Positions 7,973 through 16,392 of a DNA stretch of 33,584 nt are shown here, in pieces. The stretch's first letter is position 1; each line of letters begins with the position of its first letter. The notes under the pieces were generated by a model that saw only the letters and a list, made by a program, of their open reading frames with translations, was not told the DNA's origin and did not search any database. The stretch lies in the NCBI GenBank assembly GCA_012519355.1, contig JAAYQJ010000167.1, forward strand, positions 1 through 33,584. The letters run 5' to 3'. The translations under genes were made by a program, and so were the position numbers. The stretch comes from Tissierellia bacterium. GTDB lineage: Bacteria > Bacillota > Clostridia > Tissierellales > Tissierellaceae.

Positions 7973-9022
7973 CTACATCTTCTCCAATTCATTAAAGATT
8001 TCTATAAGTTTTTCATTGTCTTTCCTTGCCTTTATGGCAACCCTAATATAGTTTTTGTCTAATCCCGTAAAACTGGAACATTTTCTTATGACTATACCTC
8101 TTTCCAGGAAAAAATTAAATACATATTCTTCATCCCATTTTAATAATTTAATTAAAATATAATTAGTTTCTGTAGGAAATACTTTTATAAGGGAAAGTCT
8201 TGATAATTCTTGATACATATATTGTCTTTCTATTTCTATATATTCTTTACTTGTTCTTATATATTCTTTGTCATTAAATATAAAATTCCCTGCTGCCTCT
8301 GCAAAAGAGTTTACACTCCAAGGCAATTCTATTTTTGATATTTCTTTTGCTAAAGCCATAGATGTACATCCATAGCCAAGCCTTATACCCGGCAGTGCAA
8401 AAAACTTTGTAGCAGCTCTTATAATTCCTACATTCTCATAATTTGATTCTCTAAATAATTCTATACTATCATAATCCCCAGAACAAAATTCGAAAAAAGC
8501 CTCATCTAATACTAGATATGCCCCTGATTTTTTAATTATATTATGAAGTATTGTTAATTCTATTTTATCTAACCTAAGTCCAGTTGGATTATTTGGATTA
8601 CCAAGTATTATTAAATCATCTTTTTCGATAATATTTCCAATAGCTTTCATATCTATAGTAAAATCAGAATTGTATGGAATTCTAATCACTTCTTTTTCAT
8701 GGATAATAGCTCTTTTTTCGTATTCTGAAAAAGAGGGAGTGCATATCAATACTCTATTTGCTAGCATTATAAAATCATTTATTAACTCTACTGCACCATT
8801 ACCAACTATGGTGTTTTCCTCGTTACATTTTAAATAATTAGATATAGACTTTTTTAATTTTCTATATTTCATATCTGGATATGCTTCAAGGTTTTTAAAA
8901 CTATCCATTAATACTTCTCTTAACCCCTTTGGTGGACCTAAAGGATTTATATTGCTGCTATAATCTATTAGTTCTCCATTATAATACATTTCATAAGATA
9001 ATAAATCTCCTCCATGTTCCAT
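7973..9022 (-). CDS. cobD: CobD-like L-threonine-O-3-phosphate decarboxylase (PLP aminotransferase fold)
   Basis: Likely makes (R)-1-amino-2-propanol O-2-phosphate, the linker that CbiB attaches to cobyric acid. The fold is that of class I/II PLP aminotransferases, close to histidinol-phosphate aminotransferase. Support is the 349-residue length, YSSNINPLGPPKGL near the N-terminus (about 21-34), NPNNPTGLRL, LDEAFFEF and the PLP-lysine segment RAATKFFALPGIRLGYG (about 202-218, Lys in TKF). Position alone favours CobD over HisC: it directly precedes cbiA. It is now the first gene after the insertion sequence, with AGAAGGTGATGAA just before its ATG. Any transcript must come from readthrough of the insertion or a new promoter. 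HisC activity cannot be excluded by sequence. Confidence 0.85.
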   Translation of the reverse strand: MEHGGDLLSYEMYYNGELIDYSSNINPLGPPKGLREVLMDSFKNLEAYPDMKYRKLKKSISNYLKCNEENTIVGNGAVELINDFIMLANRVLICTPSFSEYEKRAIIHEKEVIRIPYNSDFTIDMKAIGNIIEKDDLIILGNPNNPTGLRLDKIELTILHNIIKKSGAYLVLDEAFFEFCSGDYDSIELFRESNYENVGIIRAATKFFALPGIRLGYGCTSMALAKEISKIELPWSVNSFAEAAGNFIFNDKEYIRTSKEYIEIERQYMYQELSRLSLIKVFPTETNYILIKLLKWDEEYVFNFFLERGIVIRKCSSFTGLDKNYIRVAIKARKDNEKLIEIFNELEKM

Positions 9023-9066
9023 TTCATCACCTTCTTTATATAATTTTATATAGCGTTAATCATAAC

Positions 9067-9095
9067 TTGTAATGCTTGAATTCACTGTATTATAT
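9067..9095 (+). promoter_or_regulatory. Predicted transposase promoter with overlapping inverted repeat
   Basis: A -35-like TTGTAA (9067-9072) is separated by exactly 17 bases from a -10-like TTATAT (9090-9095), pointing toward the transposase. An inverted repeat CACTGTAT-tat-ATACAGTG (9083-9101) overlaps the -10 and could act as an operator, a transposase site or a hairpin; it is followed by GATTTTT. Spacing is good but both hexamers deviate from consensus. Confidence 0.45.
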
Positions 9096-9139
9096 ACAGT
9101 GGATTTTTCTTATCACTCAAAAATATTTCTATTTTCAAA

Positions 9140-9210
9140 AAGGGTTTTCGCCTCTCTTTGTCGAATAATATAAGTACTACCAAATATTATATTAAGGAGG
9201 CGAAGCCCTT
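9140..9210 (+). promoter_or_regulatory. Hairpin that would mask the transposase ribosome site and start codon
   Basis: The stretch 9140-9154 (AAGGGTTTTCGCCTC) is complementary to 9197-9210 (GAGGCGAAGCCCTT). Eight bases pair perfectly (TTCGCCTC/GAGGCGAA), then an internal G-against-TT loop, then five more pairs (AAGGG/CCCTT). The 3' arm includes most of the AAGGAGG ribosome site (9194-9200) and the first two bases of the TTG start codon at 9209. In RNA this would hide the translation start. Such shielding is known in other insertion sequences as protection against external transcripts; here it is an inference from complementarity. Confidence 0.55.
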
Positions 9211-10486
9211 GTATGAACGCCAATTAATCTTTAATAACATTGATTTATTTGCATCTAACAGCAAATCAAAATTTTATGAAAAAATCTTTGATTCCATTGA
9301 TTTATCTAACTTCCCAAAGTATCATCCATCTAAGTTTGGACCTACTGGCTATAGTCTACATGCACTTTTTAGGTCCTTTATTGTCATGAAAACTGAAAAA
9401 CTGGCTAAGATTACTGAATTACTTAGTTTTCTTGATACTAATCCATATATTGCCTATTTATGTGGTTTTGAGCCTTTTAAACCTTTACCTTCTTACTCTG
9501 TTTTTCAACGGTTTATTAAGAATTTAGATAATAATATATTAAAAAATATTATGAAATCTCAAGTCTTAAAACTTGTTGAGCTTGAGTTTGTTGATAATTC
9601 TTTTGTCTCATGCGATGCTACTCCTGTTTTTGCTAATACTAAACAAAATAATCCTAAGTCCTTTGTCTCTAACAAGTTTAATAAGGATAATTATCTTAAA
9701 TCTGATTTAGATTGTAAGTTAGGAGTTTACACTGCATCTAATTCCCATAACGAGAAGAAATATGAATTCTACTGGGGTTATAAAAATATTGTTCTAACAG
9801 ATGCTATTTGTGGTCTCCCTATTGCTGAAATTACAACAACTGCTGATGTCTCTGAAGCCTCTATGGTTATTGATTTTCTAAAAGAAACTAATGAATGGTT
9901 TTCTCTTAAAGAAACCTATTTTATTGCTGATAAAGCCTATGATACAAAAGATATTCATAACTTTATTCGTTATGACCTTCAAGGTCATGCATTTATCCCG
10001 CTTAATCCTCGCAACACTAAAGAAAGAAAGATGTTTAATGGTACTAATGTTATTTGTGAAGCAGGACTATCTATGCATAAGGATGGAAAACAGTATTTTG
10101 ACTCTTATATTAAGCAAAAGTTTTGTTGTCCTTTTAGAACTAAAAAAGACGATTCTTTGTGTCCATGTAAGCACCCTAAATACTTCAACGGCAAGAAAAA
10201 TAGAGGATGCACCAGCTATATTACATTAGGTACTGATTATCGTTCTTCTATAAATAGAGAATCTATCTTTTTTAAAAAGACTTATGCTTTAAGAACAGAG
10301 TCTGAAAGGTACAATTCAAGGTGGAAAAACCTTAATCTTGAAAAACCTACAGCACGAAATATTAATTCTATTACTAATTTAAATACCTTAGGTCATATCA
10401 CATTATTATCTTTGGCTCTTGCAGCTATTATTGATAATCAAAAAGATAAAATTAGATCTTTAGCTAAGTTTAAAAAGATATCATAG
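9209..10486 (+). CDS. DDE transposase (IS1182/IS4-IS5-like)
   Basis: Cuts and joins the ends of the insertion sequence. An in-frame TTG at 9158 would give 442 residues, but the TTG at 9209 has AAGGAGG eight bases upstream, so I start there (425 residues). An N-terminal DUF772-like region has GPTGYSLHALFRSFIVMKT. A DDE catalytic core follows: Asp136 in SCDATPV, Asp241 in FIADKAYD and Glu366 in RTESERYNSRW. A Cys-rich insert between the second Asp and the Glu (CCPF...CPCKHP...GC, about residues 306-334) is typical of IS1182-type enzymes and may bind zinc. The frame is intact, so the element may be active. Codon use is AT-rich like its neighbours, with no sign of a foreign origin by composition. 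The exact IS family is uncertain. Confidence 0.88.
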   Translation: MYERQLIFNNIDLFASNSKSKFYEKIFDSIDLSNFPKYHPSKFGPTGYSLHALFRSFIVMKTEKLAKITELLSFLDTNPYIAYLCGFEPFKPLPSYSVFQRFIKNLDNNILKNIMKSQVLKLVELEFVDNSFVSCDATPVFANTKQNNPKSFVSNKFNKDNYLKSDLDCKLGVYTASNSHNEKKYEFYWGYKNIVLTDAICGLPIAEITTTADVSEASMVIDFLKETNEWFSLKETYFIADKAYDTKDIHNFIRYDLQGHAFIPLNPRNTKERKMFNGTNVICEAGLSMHKDGKQYFDSYIKQKFCCPFRTKKDDSLCPCKHPKYFNGKKNRGCTSYITLGTDYRSSINRESIFFKKTYALRTESERYNSRWKNLNLEKPTARNINSITNLNTLGHITLLSLALAAIIDNQKDKIRSLAKFKKIS

Positions 10487-10514
10487 GTTAATGTATGACT
10501 TATCTTCTTACTTT

Positions 10515-10536
10515 TAGGATTAAAACACTAATCCTA
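10515..10536 (+). terminator. Stem-loop after the transposase
   Basis: TAGGATTA (10515-10522) and TAATCCTA (10529-10536) form an 8-bp stem with a 6-base loop, 29 bases after the transposase stop. A T-rich stretch follows but only from about 10549, so this is a weak terminator. It could instead be a recognition structure of the insertion-sequence end. Confidence 0.4.
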
Positions 10537-10643
10537 GCTTTGCTGTGCCTTTTTTTATTTTTTTACCTTTAAATTTTCAATTTCCCAGATAATATTTTTT
10601 GCCTTCCCTTATTTCATAGTAATTTTATTTACTGTACCAAAAT

Positions 10644-11441
10644 TTAATCAATTATGCTCATCTCTATAATTTTATGGGGTATAAAGTATGGACAATCATT
10701 TATCTTATCTTCATATATATGGGCTTCTATTCTAAATACATCTTTTAATAATTTAGTTTGTAATATACTATTAGGTTTTCCATATTGGCATACTTCTCCA
10801 TCTTTTAGTACATAAATTTTATCTGAATATCTTGCAGCTTGATTTAAATCATGTAAAACCATTATTACAGTAATGCCCAAGGATTGGTTAAGTTCCTTTA
10901 CCAATTCTAATACTTCTAACTGGTAAGATATATCTAAATATGTGGTAGGTTCATCTAGGATTAATATTTTTGGTTTTTGAGCTAAGGCCATGGCTATCCA
11001 AGCTCTTTGTCTTTCCCCACCTGAAAGATTTCCTATATACCTATCTTTTAATTTTACAAGTCCAGTTTTTTCAATTGCCCAATGGATAATATCTTTATCA
11101 TCCTTACCTATTCTTTTCCCAAAACTTAAGTGAGGATACCTTCCATAGGATACAAGGTTTTCCACAGTAATATCAGCAGATACATGTTTTACCTGTGGCA
11201 ATATGGCCATTTCTCTGGCTATTTTTTTAGTTTGAATTGTATATATATCTTTTCCTCCAAGATATATATTTCCCGAATATGCCTTAATATATCTTGACAA
11301 TGCCTTAATAAGAGTAGTTTTTCCTGAACCATTTGGTCCAATAATAGTAACTATTTCTTCATTATTTACTCTAAAATTAGCATTTTTTAATATTAATTTA
11401 TCTCCATATTTAATTTGTAGATTTTTAGTTTCTATACCCAT
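10644..11441 (-). CDS. ABC transporter ATP-binding protein, BtuD/FecE type
   Basis: Cytoplasmic ATPase that powers the importer formed with the next two upstream genes. The 265 residues include Walker A GPNGSGKTT (about 34-42), Q-loop AILPQVKH, the signature LSGGERQRAWIAMALAQ (about 138-154), Walker B ILILDEPTTYLD and the switch VLHDLNQAA. These are the features of the vitamin B12/ferric-siderophore/haem ATPase subfamily. Its start lies just after the permease gene. Location within the B12 locus favours a corrinoid or cobinamide substrate, but the family also carries iron siderophores, so I give no symbol. It is the last gene before the insertion sequence. Confidence 0.9.
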   Translation of the reverse strand: MGIETKNLQIKYGDKLILKNANFRVNNEEIVTIIGPNGSGKTTLIKALSRYIKAYSGNIYLGGKDIYTIQTKKIAREMAILPQVKHVSADITVENLVSYGRYPHLSFGKRIGKDDKDIIHWAIEKTGLVKLKDRYIGNLSGGERQRAWIAMALAQKPKILILDEPTTYLDISYQLEVLELVKELNQSLGITVIMVLHDLNQAARYSDKIYVLKDGEVCQYGKPNSILQTKLLKDVFRIEAHIYEDKINDCPYFIPHKIIEMSIID

Positions 11442-11443
11442 GG

Positions 11444-12442
11444 CTACATTGCCTCCTTTTTCCTTAATAAATAAAGAAAAAATGGTGCTCCAAGTGCTGA
11501 CATTATAATCCCTACTGGTATCTCTGCCGGTGCAAATAAAGTCCTAGATAAGGTATCACAAATCATAACAACTGATGCACCGAAGAATATAGTTCCGGGA
11601 AAAAGGTATCTATAATCTGAACCTATAAATAGTCTAACCATATGAGGTACTATAAGTCCAACAAAGCCTAATAAACCTACTACTGATACTGCCGCCCCAG
11701 CTAACAAAGATGAAATTATAATAAAAATAAATCTAGTTTTTTCCACCCTTATACCTAAGCCTGTGGCAACTTCATCTCCCAACATAAGAATATTTAATTT
11801 ATCTGGTAAAAATAATGTAAGTATTATACCTATCACTGCATAGGGTAAAATCATTCTAACATCTTTCCAAGTTATAGCCGAAAGACCTCCCACCATAAAT
11901 CCTAATACTCCTTGAACTCTATCTGGAAAAAAAGTCATTAGGGCATTTGTCCCTGCACTAAATAAAGATGATACTGCTACTCCTGCCAATACCAGTCTTG
12001 TAGGCAGTGCTCCTTCTTTCCAAGCCAAAGAATAGATAAATAATGTGGCAAATAAAGCGCCTATAAAGGCACCTATTGGTACTAAATAATAGTACTGGGG
12101 AAAGACAATAAGGATAATAAAAGCAAAAAAACCTCCCCCAGAGGAAACCCCTATTATATTAGGGCCTGCTAGGGGATTTCTCATTATTCCTTGAAGTATG
12201 GCACCAGATAATGATAAGCATATGCCTACTAAGGCAGCAACTATAGTCCTTGGTAATCTTACATTCCATATTATTTGGTAATTTACAGTATCTTTTTCAT
12301 ATATAATTGATTTAACTATTCCTAGGGGAGATATTTTTACTGCTCCATTTCCAAGGCTAAAGAAAAAACTGGCTATGAATAAGAGAATAAATATGGTAAT
12401 TATTATATTTTTTTTGAATCTCTCTTTTCTACTTTTAATCAT
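11444..12442 (-). CDS. ABC transporter permease, BtuC/FecCD type
   Basis: Inner-membrane channel subunit of the corrinoid- or siderophore-type importer. At 332 residues it shows the FecCD layout of about ten membrane helices. Features are the RLPRTIVAALVGICLSLSGAILQGIMRNPLAGPNIIGVSSGGG region (about residues 60-103), GLLGFVGLIVPHMVRLFIGSDYR (about 254-276) and APAEIPVGIIMSALGAPFFLYLL near the end, which together define the family. A short charged N-terminus (KSRKERFKKN) precedes the first helix. It is 14 bases downstream of the binding-protein gene and directly followed by the ATPase. Substrate not determinable from sequence alone. Confidence 0.92.
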   Translation of the reverse strand: MIKSRKERFKKNIIITIFILLFIASFFFSLGNGAVKISPLGIVKSIIYEKDTVNYQIIWNVRLPRTIVAALVGICLSLSGAILQGIMRNPLAGPNIIGVSSGGGFFAFIILIVFPQYYYLVPIGAFIGALFATLFIYSLAWKEGALPTRLVLAGVAVSSLFSAGTNALMTFFPDRVQGVLGFMVGGLSAITWKDVRMILPYAVIGIILTLFLPDKLNILMLGDEVATGLGIRVEKTRFIFIIISSLLAGAAVSVVGLLGFVGLIVPHMVRLFIGSDYRYLFPGTIFFGASVVMICDTLSRTLFAPAEIPVGIIMSALGAPFFLYLLRKKEAM

Positions 12443-12456
12443 AGCCTACTCCTTTT

Positions 12457-13497
12457 CTATTTAAATACATCTGGATATAAAATCTTTGCTAGTCCCTCAT
12501 ATGCTTCTGCATATCTATGGTTTGGCTTAAACATATAAAGATCCTTAGGTAAAATTATATACCTATTGTTTTTTACTGCTGATAAAGAGCTCCATGCCGG
12601 ATTAGATTCTACATCTTCTTTTAATCTTTCCATTACCTTATCCATATCGCTACCTGTAGTCTGTACAAATATAAAATCAGGATCTTCCTCAAGGATTTTT
12701 TCAATACTAAAGTTTGAAGTACTTAATGCATCATTTGAGTAATCAGCAATATTTATAGTGTGTAAATCTTGTAACATTTCTCCTACTGTAGAATCTGAAC
12801 CTCTGGCTGTAACAGATTTTGCACTGGCCATCATTATCAGCACTTTATATTCCTTATCTTTTGGTGATTTATCTATTATGCTTTCTATTTCTTGTTTTAC
12901 TTTTAGAACATTTTCTTCATACAAATCTTCTCTTTCATTTAAAGCTGAAAATAGTCTTGCCAATTTAAAATAATCTTCTTTTACATAGTATTCCATGGCT
13001 ATGAAAGGTATATTATTTTCTTCTAAAATAGGTACTAATTCCATTTGTGATTTTTGTGTTGATATTAAAATTACCAAATCTGGTTCCAGTGATAATATTT
13101 TTTCTGCACTTATGGAGCCAAGGGAACCTACTATTTCAGCATCTTCTGTTCCTTCTATAGGTGCTTGTCCTACCGATTCCTCAATTTTTCCAACTATTTT
13201 TCCACCATTTCTCATCCAAATATCTAAATAAGAATTATATATAACTACTACTCTTTCAGGGTTCTTCTTTAAAGTTACTTCTTCTCCTCTACCATCTATA
13301 AAAGATACAGTTTCATCTGTAATTGTTATTCCATACTCTTCTACTTCTTGTCTATTATCTTGGTTTGCTTCCGTTTCTTGTGTAATATCTCCTGTTTGTA
13401 CTATTTGCTCGTCCCTTTCTTTAGTATTACATCCAGTTAAAATTGTTGCTACTAAAGCTAACACTAGTATTAGTGATAATATTTTTTTGTTTTTCAT
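12457..13497 (-). CDS. Substrate-binding lipoprotein, BtuF/FepB type
   Basis: Membrane-anchored receptor that delivers substrate to the permease. The 346-residue protein has a lipoprotein signal peptide with lipobox LTGC (lipidated Cys23), a low-complexity E/Q/N-rich linker to about residue 55, then a helical-backbone binding domain (class III). This includes VSFIDGRGEEVTLKKNPERVVV and EKILSLEPDLVI (about residues 110-121), with a second lobe from about 220. Its start overlaps the last base of the cbiL stop, so it is part of the same transcript as the cobalamin biosynthetic genes. A corrinoid or cobinamide ligand is likely by context; iron-siderophore or haem are alternatives. Confidence 0.9.
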   Translation of the reverse strand: MKNKKILSLILVLALVATILTGCNTKERDEQIVQTGDITQETEANQDNRQEVEEYGITITDETVSFIDGRGEEVTLKKNPERVVVIYNSYLDIWMRNGGKIVGKIEESVGQAPIEGTEDAEIVGSLGSISAEKILSLEPDLVILISTQKSQMELVPILEENNIPFIAMEYYVKEDYFKLARLFSALNEREDLYEENVLKVKQEIESIIDKSPKDKEYKVLIMMASAKSVTARGSDSTVGEMLQDLHTINIADYSNDALSTSNFSIEKILEEDPDFIFVQTTGSDMDKVMERLKEDVESNPAWSSLSAVKNNRYIILPKDLYMFKPNHRYAEAYEGLAKILYPDVFK

Positions 13498-14159
13498 TAT
13501 AATCCTCCTTGTTTTCTACCTAAAATCAAAGATATATAGTCTTTATCATTTAATATTTTTTCCCTATCCGTTATGATTTCTTGTTCTTCTAATGTTGCCC
13601 TTTTAATATACTTAAAGATGAAATCATTGTTTTCTAATGAATCTAATATTTTTTCTTTTTCCCTAAAAGTTTTTAACACTACTATGGAATTTATCTTTTC
13701 TAATAAGTTTTCATCTAACTCATCACATAATAATAGGCTTTCACCCTTTATAGTAAGAGGGATTTTACTTGCACTAGCTGCCGCCACAAAGGACGGAATT
13801 CCTGAGATTATTTCCACATCTATATCTTTACCTTCTAATTCTTTCATAATATATATAAATGTACTATATATCATAGGGTCACCTATGGTAAGAAATGAAC
13901 CTATCTTACCTTCAGGTATTTCCTTTAATATTATTTCTGCTGCCTTTTTATAATCTTCACCAGTAACCTTTCCCATTGGTAAATCAATAAGTATTATTTT
14001 TTTATTGCTAATGAAATCTTTTGCTGTATCTATAGCCATATTTTTTCCCTTATTATTTGGAGCAAATATAACTGATGAGTTCTCCATTGCCTTGACGGCT
14101 TTAATAGTTAGAAGTTCCTTATCTCCTGGGCCTGTACCAATACCATATAATTTCTTCAT
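13497..14159 (-). CDS. cbiL: CbiL/CobI, cobalt-factor II C20-methyltransferase
   Basis: SAM-dependent methyltransferase that adds the C20 methyl group to cobalt-sirohydrochlorin/precorrin-2. At 220 residues it is slightly shorter than many homologues. KLYGIGTGPGDKELLTIKAV is the N-terminal SAM loop, SSVIFAPNNKGKNMAIDTA fits the CobI/CbiL pattern, and FLTIGDPMIYSTFIYIM is the conserved GDP-YSTF motif that separates C20-methyltransferases from other members. ISGIPSFVAAASASKIPL follows. It directly adjoins cbiK, so cobalt insertion and the first methylation are encoded next to each other. Secure. Confidence 0.94.
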   Translation of the reverse strand: MKKLYGIGTGPGDKELLTIKAVKAMENSSVIFAPNNKGKNMAIDTAKDFISNKKIILIDLPMGKVTGEDYKKAAEIILKEIPEGKIGSFLTIGDPMIYSTFIYIMKELEGKDIDVEIISGIPSFVAAASASKIPLTIKGESLLLCDELDENLLEKINSIVVLKTFREKEKILDSLENNDFIFKYIKRATLEEQEIITDREKILNDKDYISLILGRKQGGL

Positions 14160-14911
14160 TATCTCTCTCCTATTATTTCTCCAAGATGTTCTAAAAATAT
14201 ATCTTGGATAAGCTTATATTCACCTAAACCTCTTAAACATACTTCAACTTGAAAACCTTCCCTTTCAAGTATTGATTTCCAAGAGTCATCATCCTCAGAA
14301 GCCATATCATTTACTACATGATCTCCTGCTACTAGCATAAAGGGTTTAAGTTTTATCTTTTTTATATCTTTTTCTTTTAATTCTTTTATTATATCTTCTA
14401 TGGTTTTACTTCCTTCCACTGTACCAATAAAGACATTTGTGAAACCTTTTTCATGATAAGTATTTTCTAATATTTCATAGACTTCATCCGCCTCGTGATT
14501 AGAGCCATGACCCATGAATACTAATGCCTCGTTATCTCCTAATTCATTGATTTCTATGGATTCAACAATTCTTATATAATCATTCTGTAGGCTCAATAAT
14601 GGCAATCCTAACTTTACATCATATTTAGTAAGTTTCTCATATTCATGTCCAGGGATTATATGTAGAGGCTGGATATATATTTCTTCTATACCTTGATCTT
14701 TCATCTCTCTCATTGCTTCGTCAGGGTTAAACACATGGATATTGTCCCTTTTCTTTAATATGTTGATAACCATTTGGGAGGTAAATGCCCTTAAAACTAA
14801 GTAATCTTTTTCATATCTTTCTTTTATTAGGTTCTCTATGCTTTCTATGCATAGCTTTCTAGTATTCTGGTAGGTAGTTCCAAAACTAGCTATTATTATC
14901 CCTTTTTTCAT
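14159..14911 (-). CDS. cbiK: CbiK, sirohydrochlorin cobaltochelatase
   Basis: Inserts Co2+ into sirohydrochlorin at the start of the anaerobic pathway, without ATP. The 250 residues are normal for CbiK. MKKGIIIASFGTTYQNTR is the typical N-terminus. QPLHIIPGHEYEK (about residues 100-112) carries the metal-channel His and Glu, and FMLVAGDHVVNDMASEDDDSW (about 205-225) contains the second metal-site His. No signal peptide is visible, so a cytoplasmic enzyme is expected, unlike some periplasmic CbiK variants. It overlaps cbiO by four bases, linking cobalt import and insertion in one translational unit. Confidence 0.95.
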   Translation of the reverse strand: MKKGIIIASFGTTYQNTRKLCIESIENLIKERYEKDYLVLRAFTSQMVINILKKRDNIHVFNPDEAMREMKDQGIEEIYIQPLHIIPGHEYEKLTKYDVKLGLPLLSLQNDYIRIVESIEINELGDNEALVFMGHGSNHEADEVYEILENTYHEKGFTNVFIGTVEGSKTIEDIIKELKEKDIKKIKLKPFMLVAGDHVVNDMASEDDDSWKSILEREGFQVEVCLRGLGEYKLIQDIFLEHLGEIIGER

Positions 14912-15711
14912 AAAATCTTCCTTTCTTCATATGATAAAAACTCTTCTTCGTTTTTAAATAAAATAGTATTAAATTTCTCATGAATTCTAACAAGCCAAGG
15001 TTTTGTTAAGGAAGCTTCATTTAATAATTTATCTTCGGAAAAAACCTTTTGCTTTTCACCTTCGTCAATTATACTACCTTTACTTAATATATAAATATAA
15101 TCACAGATATCATAAATTAAATCCATATCATGACTAGATATTATAATGGTTTTACTACTACTTATCTTATTGATTATCTCTTTCATTTGTTTTGTCATAT
15201 AAGGGTCTAGACCGGAGGTTGGTTCATCTAATAGGAGTATGCTTGATTCCATGACTAAGACACCGGCAATAGCAATCCTTTTCTTTTGACCATAGCTTAA
15301 AAAGTGTATAGGCTTATCCACTAAATCAAGGGCATCAACTTGCATCAAGGCATTAACTACCTTCTCTCTTATTATATCCTCACTAACACCCATATTTCTC
15401 AATGAAAAGGCTATATCATCAAATATATTTGAGTAAAATAACTGCTGATCAGGATTTTGAAATACCATATTAACTTGTTTCTTATACTCCCTTAAATAGG
15501 CTTTATTATATTTTAGGGGAATATCATTATATGTTATTGAGCCTTTATTTGGCTTTAAAATCCCCATAATATTTAGAAACAAAGTTGATTTTCCTGAACC
15601 ATTTGCTCCAATAATCCCTATTACCTTCCCCTTGGAAGTGTCTAAATTTATATTATTTAATGCTTCTGTTCCATCCTCATATTTATAATATAGATTGTTT
15701 ACTTTTAACAT
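14908..15711 (-). CDS. cbiO: CbiO, cobalt ECF-transporter ATPase
   Basis: Energises cobalt uptake with CbiM, CbiN and CbiQ. The 267 residues show Walker A GANGSGKST (about 34-42), VNMVFQNPDQQLFYSNIFDD (the Q-loop in CbiO style), the signature LSYGQKKRIAIAGVLVM, Walker B ILLLDEPTSGLD and the H-switch IIISSHDMDLI. NPDQQ and SYGQKKR are distinctive of ECF ATPases. It directly follows cbiQ with no gap and overlaps cbiK by four bases. A single ATPase gene implies a CbiO homodimer. Confidence 0.95.
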   Translation of the reverse strand: MLKVNNLYYKYEDGTEALNNINLDTSKGKVIGIIGANGSGKSTLFLNIMGILKPNKGSITYNDIPLKYNKAYLREYKKQVNMVFQNPDQQLFYSNIFDDIAFSLRNMGVSEDIIREKVVNALMQVDALDLVDKPIHFLSYGQKKRIAIAGVLVMESSILLLDEPTSGLDPYMTKQMKEIINKISSSKTIIISSHDMDLIYDICDYIYILSKGSIIDEGEKQKVFSEDKLLNEASLTKPWLVRIHEKFNTILFKNEEEFLSYEERKIL

Positions 15712-16392
15712 TTAATCACCTAGTTTAAATTCTCCATCATATAGTTTACATTCTAAAGATATATTCATCTCATTATGTTTTATAAATACTCTGGTGAAAA
15801 GATTTCTAATAAGTAATGCTGTAGACCTTAATGCAATTCTTTTATTTTCATATCCAAACTTCATGGTTTGTGCTAAGTAAATATTATTTGCTTCCTCAAT
15901 GAAGATAAATATACTTCTATAAATCAGTACCATTAATTCAATTAACAGATTAGGTACTTTTAATTTCTTTAGGGCCCTAATAATATCCATTATTGGAGTA
16001 GTTAAAATCAAGAAATATACTGATGTTAAAGATGATAATACTGTTATAAATAGTCTCGCTCCTTTATATAAGGATTCAGTAGTTATACCAATACAAATAT
16101 TCCTTACCTGGAAATAGTAGAGATAATTATAACCATTGACTGAAACCACTATGGTCATTATACTAAGTAACAAAAAAGATAAAGGTAATATTAGCATCTT
16201 AAAATAACTTCTAACTGGAATCTTAGCTATTCCAAGGACTAGAACAGCCATAAAAACGATGGTAAATAAATCAAAATAATAATTGTTGATTAATCTTGGT
16301 ATAGCTATCCCTCCACAGGAAAGAAGAATCTTTACCTGTGGAGAGCAGTCTTTCAATCTATTGGTATATGCATATCTATCTATTAAGAGCAA
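15712..16392 (-). CDS. cbiQ: CbiQ, cobalt ECF-transporter transmembrane coupling protein
   Basis: Membrane component (T unit) that couples the CbiO ATPase to the CbiM substrate-specific unit. It is 226 residues with several hydrophobic helices, for example residues about 38-57, 66-85 and 110-131. [20 protein letters not shown] opens it as in other CbiQ proteins. The C-terminal coupling regions are LMVLIYRSIFIFIEEANNIYLAQ and MKFGYENKRIALRSTALLIRNLF, where an Ala-Arg-Gly-type motif is usually found; here the motif is less exact. It overlaps cbiN by 17 bases. Confident by position and membrane pattern. Confidence 0.9.
   Translation of the reverse strand: MLLIDRYAYTNRLKDCSPQVKILLSCGGIAIPRLINNYYFDLFTIVFMAVLVLGIAKIPVRSYFKMLILPLSFLLLSIMTIVVSVNGYNYLYYFQVRNICIGITTESLYKGARLFITVLSSLTSVYFLILTTPIMDIIRALKKLKVPNLLIELMVLIYRSIFIFIEEANNIYLAQTMKFGYENKRIALRSTALLIRNLFTRVFIKHNEMNISLECKLYDGEFKLGD

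Larger units (their letters stand above)
9041..10628 (+). mobile_element. Insertion sequence with one transposase gene (ends not resolved)
   Basis: A plus-strand transposase gene with its own control region lies in a run of minus-strand B12 genes, between the ABC transporter ATPase and cobD. The element must lie between about 9023 and 10643. I could not identify matching terminal inverted repeats. A 9-bp direct repeat, TAATTTTAT, occurs at 9041-9049 and 10620-10628. It could be a target-site duplication, but in DNA this AT-rich it may be chance. The coordinates given simply span those two copies. The insertion separates riboswitch-proximal genes from cobD-cobT. Confidence 0.7.

Noticed and set aside
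7973-9022. Histidinol-phosphate aminotransferase (hisC)
   Set aside because: The fold is shared, but no other his gene is nearby and the gene sits directly ahead of cbiA; the CobD role is the better reading.
9041-10628. 9-bp direct repeat TAATTTTAT as a proven target-site duplication
   Set aside because: No matching inverted repeats border the two copies, and a 9-base A/T-only match can arise by chance here. It was kept only as a provisional limit.
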